Notes under the pieces: model-generated
Databases searched by the model: none
The model's input: the letters and a program-made list of their open reading frames with translations, nothing else
Told to the model about the DNA's origin: nothing
In this document: positions 62,766 through 64,000 of the stretch, one piece after another
Layout of the letters: the number at the start of each line of letters is the position of its first letter
Numbering within the stretch: position 1 is the stretch's first letter
DNA from: Lachnospiraceae bacterium
Lineage (GTDB): Bacteria; Bacillota; Clostridia; Lachnospirales; Lachnospiraceae
Assembly: GCA_026169045.1 (NCBI GenBank)
Contig: JAPFDH010000090.1
Span: 1-64,000, forward strand
DNA length: 64,000 bases
Direction of reading: 5' to 3'
Position numbers and translations under genes: made by a program

Positions 62766-62930
62766 GTAACAGTTCAGCCATAGGTCTGTAGCGGGTGAGA
62801 AAATTATGCTCGCATAATTTTTCGACCGGTCAGACCTATGAGCTGAGCGCCTGTAAATGAGTAAAACAGTGGCGACAGCCACAATAAGCACGCAGTGCGG
62901 TTTTACGAATGGCGCAGGCTGAACGGTTAC
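62766..62930. repeat. full copy of a 165-bp IS66-like MITE with 8-bp target duplication
   Basis: The ends are GTAACAGTTCAGCC and GGCTGAACGGTTAC, and the element is flanked by the perfect direct repeat AATTATAT at 62758-62765 and 62931-62938. A GTAA terminus plus 8-bp duplication is the IS66 family pattern. It has no open frame of its own. It lies just upstream of the sir2-nagA promoter. Internal stems match those of the copy at 60592. Confidence 0.92.
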
Positions 62931-62938
62931 AATTATAT

Positions 62939-63280
62939 GGAAAAATTCGTGTCTTTGCTTCAAAAACCGTTTGTTTCATTGCAATTTCGTTGATTCTTAT
63001 CGCCTTTTTGTCGCATCTCAGGAAAAACAGCGGAATGAATTGCCTATATTTAGGGAAAAATTTAAATGACACTTCCTTTCTGTAGCCATTTCTATTAAAA
63101 ATCAAAACAATACCCTGCCAAAAAAACATCAGCTTTTTTTGCAATATCCCGTTTTTTTACATTTTTCGACTTTATTTTTAAAAAACAATAGATTTTATAT
63201 TCCAATAATGTTACACTAAAATGTACCATTTATATCGGATACAACTTATTTAAATATACAGAGAAAAGGGGATTCCAATC
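62939..63280. other. intergenic region before the DUF1846 gene
   Basis: The region is AT-rich and without a credible gene. A ribosome binding site (GGGGA) lies near 63268. No clear sigma-A promoter was found; TTACAC near 63211 with TATATC near 63231 is only a weak candidate. Confidence 0.4.
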
Positions 63281-64000
63281 ATGAAAATCGGATTTGATAA
63301 TGACGCCTATCTGAAAATGCAGTCAGAACACATCAAAGAAAGAATCAGCCACTTTGATAACAAACTTTATCTGGAATTTGGAGGAAAGCTGTTTGATGAT
63401 TACCATGCTTCCCGTGTTCTTCCCGGGTTTGCTCCCGACAGTAAACTCCGTATGCTGATGCAGCTAGCTGATCAGGCTGAAATAGTGATCGTCATCAGCG
63501 CTGCTGATATTGAAAAGAATAAGATGCGCAGTGACCTTGGAATCACTTATGATGAAGATGTTCTGCGTCTTATGGATTTATTCCGTTCCAAGGGACTTTA
63601 TGTGGGCAGTGTGGTTATCACACAATATTCTGGTCAATATAGTGCTGACATTTTCCGCGAGAAATTAACACGCCTTGGAATCCGTGTTTATACCCATTAT
63701 GTCATCGAAGGCTATCCGAGCAATATTCCTTTGATCGTCAGCGATGAAGGTTACGGAAAAAATGATTATATTGAAACCACCCGTCCTTTGGTTGTCATTA
63801 CCGCCCCCGGTCCCGGAAGCGGAAAAATGGCTACCTGTCTTTCTCAATTATACCATGAACATAAAAGAGGAATCCGTGCAGGTTATGCAAAATTTGAGAC
63901 ATTCCCTATCTGGAATCTTCCTCTGAAGCATCCGGTCAACCTGGCTTATGAAGCTGCTACAGCAGATCTCAATGATGTTAATATGATTGACCCGTTCCAT
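63281..64000 (+). CDS. DUF1846 (UPF0371) family protein, N-terminal 240 residues
   Basis: The open frame runs from ATG 63281 to the window edge without a stop; relatives are about 500 residues. The start [20 protein letters not shown] and the strings [37 protein letters not shown] and [20 protein letters not shown] are those of DUF1846, conserved in Firmicutes. The PGPGSGK segment resembles a phosphate-binding loop and a structure from the family has a nucleotide-binding fold, but no reaction is established. GGGG lies about 9 nt before the ATG. Confidence 0.9.
   Translation, partial: MKIGFDNDAYLKMQSEHIKERISHFDNKLYLEFGGKLFDDYHASRVLPGFAPDSKLRMLMQLADQAEIVIVISAADIEKNKMRSDLGITYDEDVLRLMDLFRSKGLYVGSVVITQYSGQYSADIFREKLTRLGIRVYTHYVIEGYPSNIPLIVSDEGYGKNDYIETTRPLVVITAPGPGSGKMATCLSQLYHEHKRGIRAGYAKFETFPIWNLPLKHPVNLAYEAATADLNDVNMIDPFH

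Noticed and set aside
62836..63144. minus-strand frame ending in a RKTALRAYC-type string
   Set aside because: Most of it is the translation of the 165-bp repeat, and the same string appears wherever the repeat occurs. There is no ribosome binding site.
1..64000. CRISPR arrays, prophage genes, rRNA operons, toxin-antitoxin pairs
   Set aside because: Looked for and not seen. There are no regularly spaced repeats, phage structural genes, rRNA sequence or recognisable small toxin-antitoxin pairs.

Overview
The window looks like chromosome of a spore-forming Clostridia member, most likely Lachnospiraceae (Blautia/Ruminococcus-like). This is inferred from gene content: the forespore sigma factor SigG, large single-chain PurL, a eukaryote-like HisA, a sodium-pumping decarboxylase operon, DUF5685 beside a DnaJ protein, sigma-A promoters and Gram-positive ribosome binding sites. 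Nearly all genes lie on the minus strand. Plus-strand genes are upp with a Nudix gene, a YprB-like nuclease, sigG and a DUF1846 gene cut by the right edge.

Layout. 1-140 is the end of an IS66-type insertion sequence. 272-13134 is a visibly AT-rich surface-glycan cluster read leftwards: a flippase, a polymerase, four glycosyltransferases, UDP-galactopyranose mutase, a pyruvyltransferase-family protein, a radical SAM protein, and three genes encoding all four steps of GDP-D-glycero-D-manno-heptose synthesis, two of them fused. tRNA-Leu(CAA) marks the border with more GC-rich core sequence. 13.9-31 kb holds upp, Nudix hydrolases, hisA-like, an M32 carboxypeptidase, a SEDS protein with its penicillin-binding protein, a U32 protein, zapA, ruvAB, yprB, ribosomal protein S1, ispH, cmk and a flavoprotein. 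31-36.7 kb is a biotin-dependent operon with two different carboxyltransferases, one biotin carrier and a sodium-pump beta/gamma pair, behind a strong promoter and a structured leader. 36.7-45.2 kb carries a D,D-carboxypeptidase, HAD phosphatase, nitroreductase, oligoendopeptidase F and a heterodimeric ABC exporter. 45.2-45.7 kb is a compact small-ORF unit with its own promoter and terminator. 45.7-60.5 kb contains a PdaA-like deacetylase, sigG, a PLD-family synthase, a DnaJ/DUF5685/zinc-ribbon operon, cysK, purL, a truncated sigma-like protein, a nuclease-helicase fusion and tRNA-Pro(CGG). 60.6-64 kb has nagA in an operon with a degenerate Sir2 protein, and the DUF1846 gene.

The least expected structure is a family of about 165-bp elements (two full copies at 60592-60756 and 62766-62930, one half copy at 38124-38217). 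They have 14-bp terminal inverted repeats starting GTAA, and one copy has a perfect 8-bp target duplication. Both traits match the IS66 family whose end lies at the left edge. Other points of note are the small-ORF unit, the heptose pathway fusion, the mixed decarboxylase/transcarboxylase operon, the Sir2 protein lacking its catalytic His, and the sigma-like protein lacking region 4. No similarity searches were possible. Names rest on motifs and recalled family sequences, and starts were chosen by ribosome binding sites.
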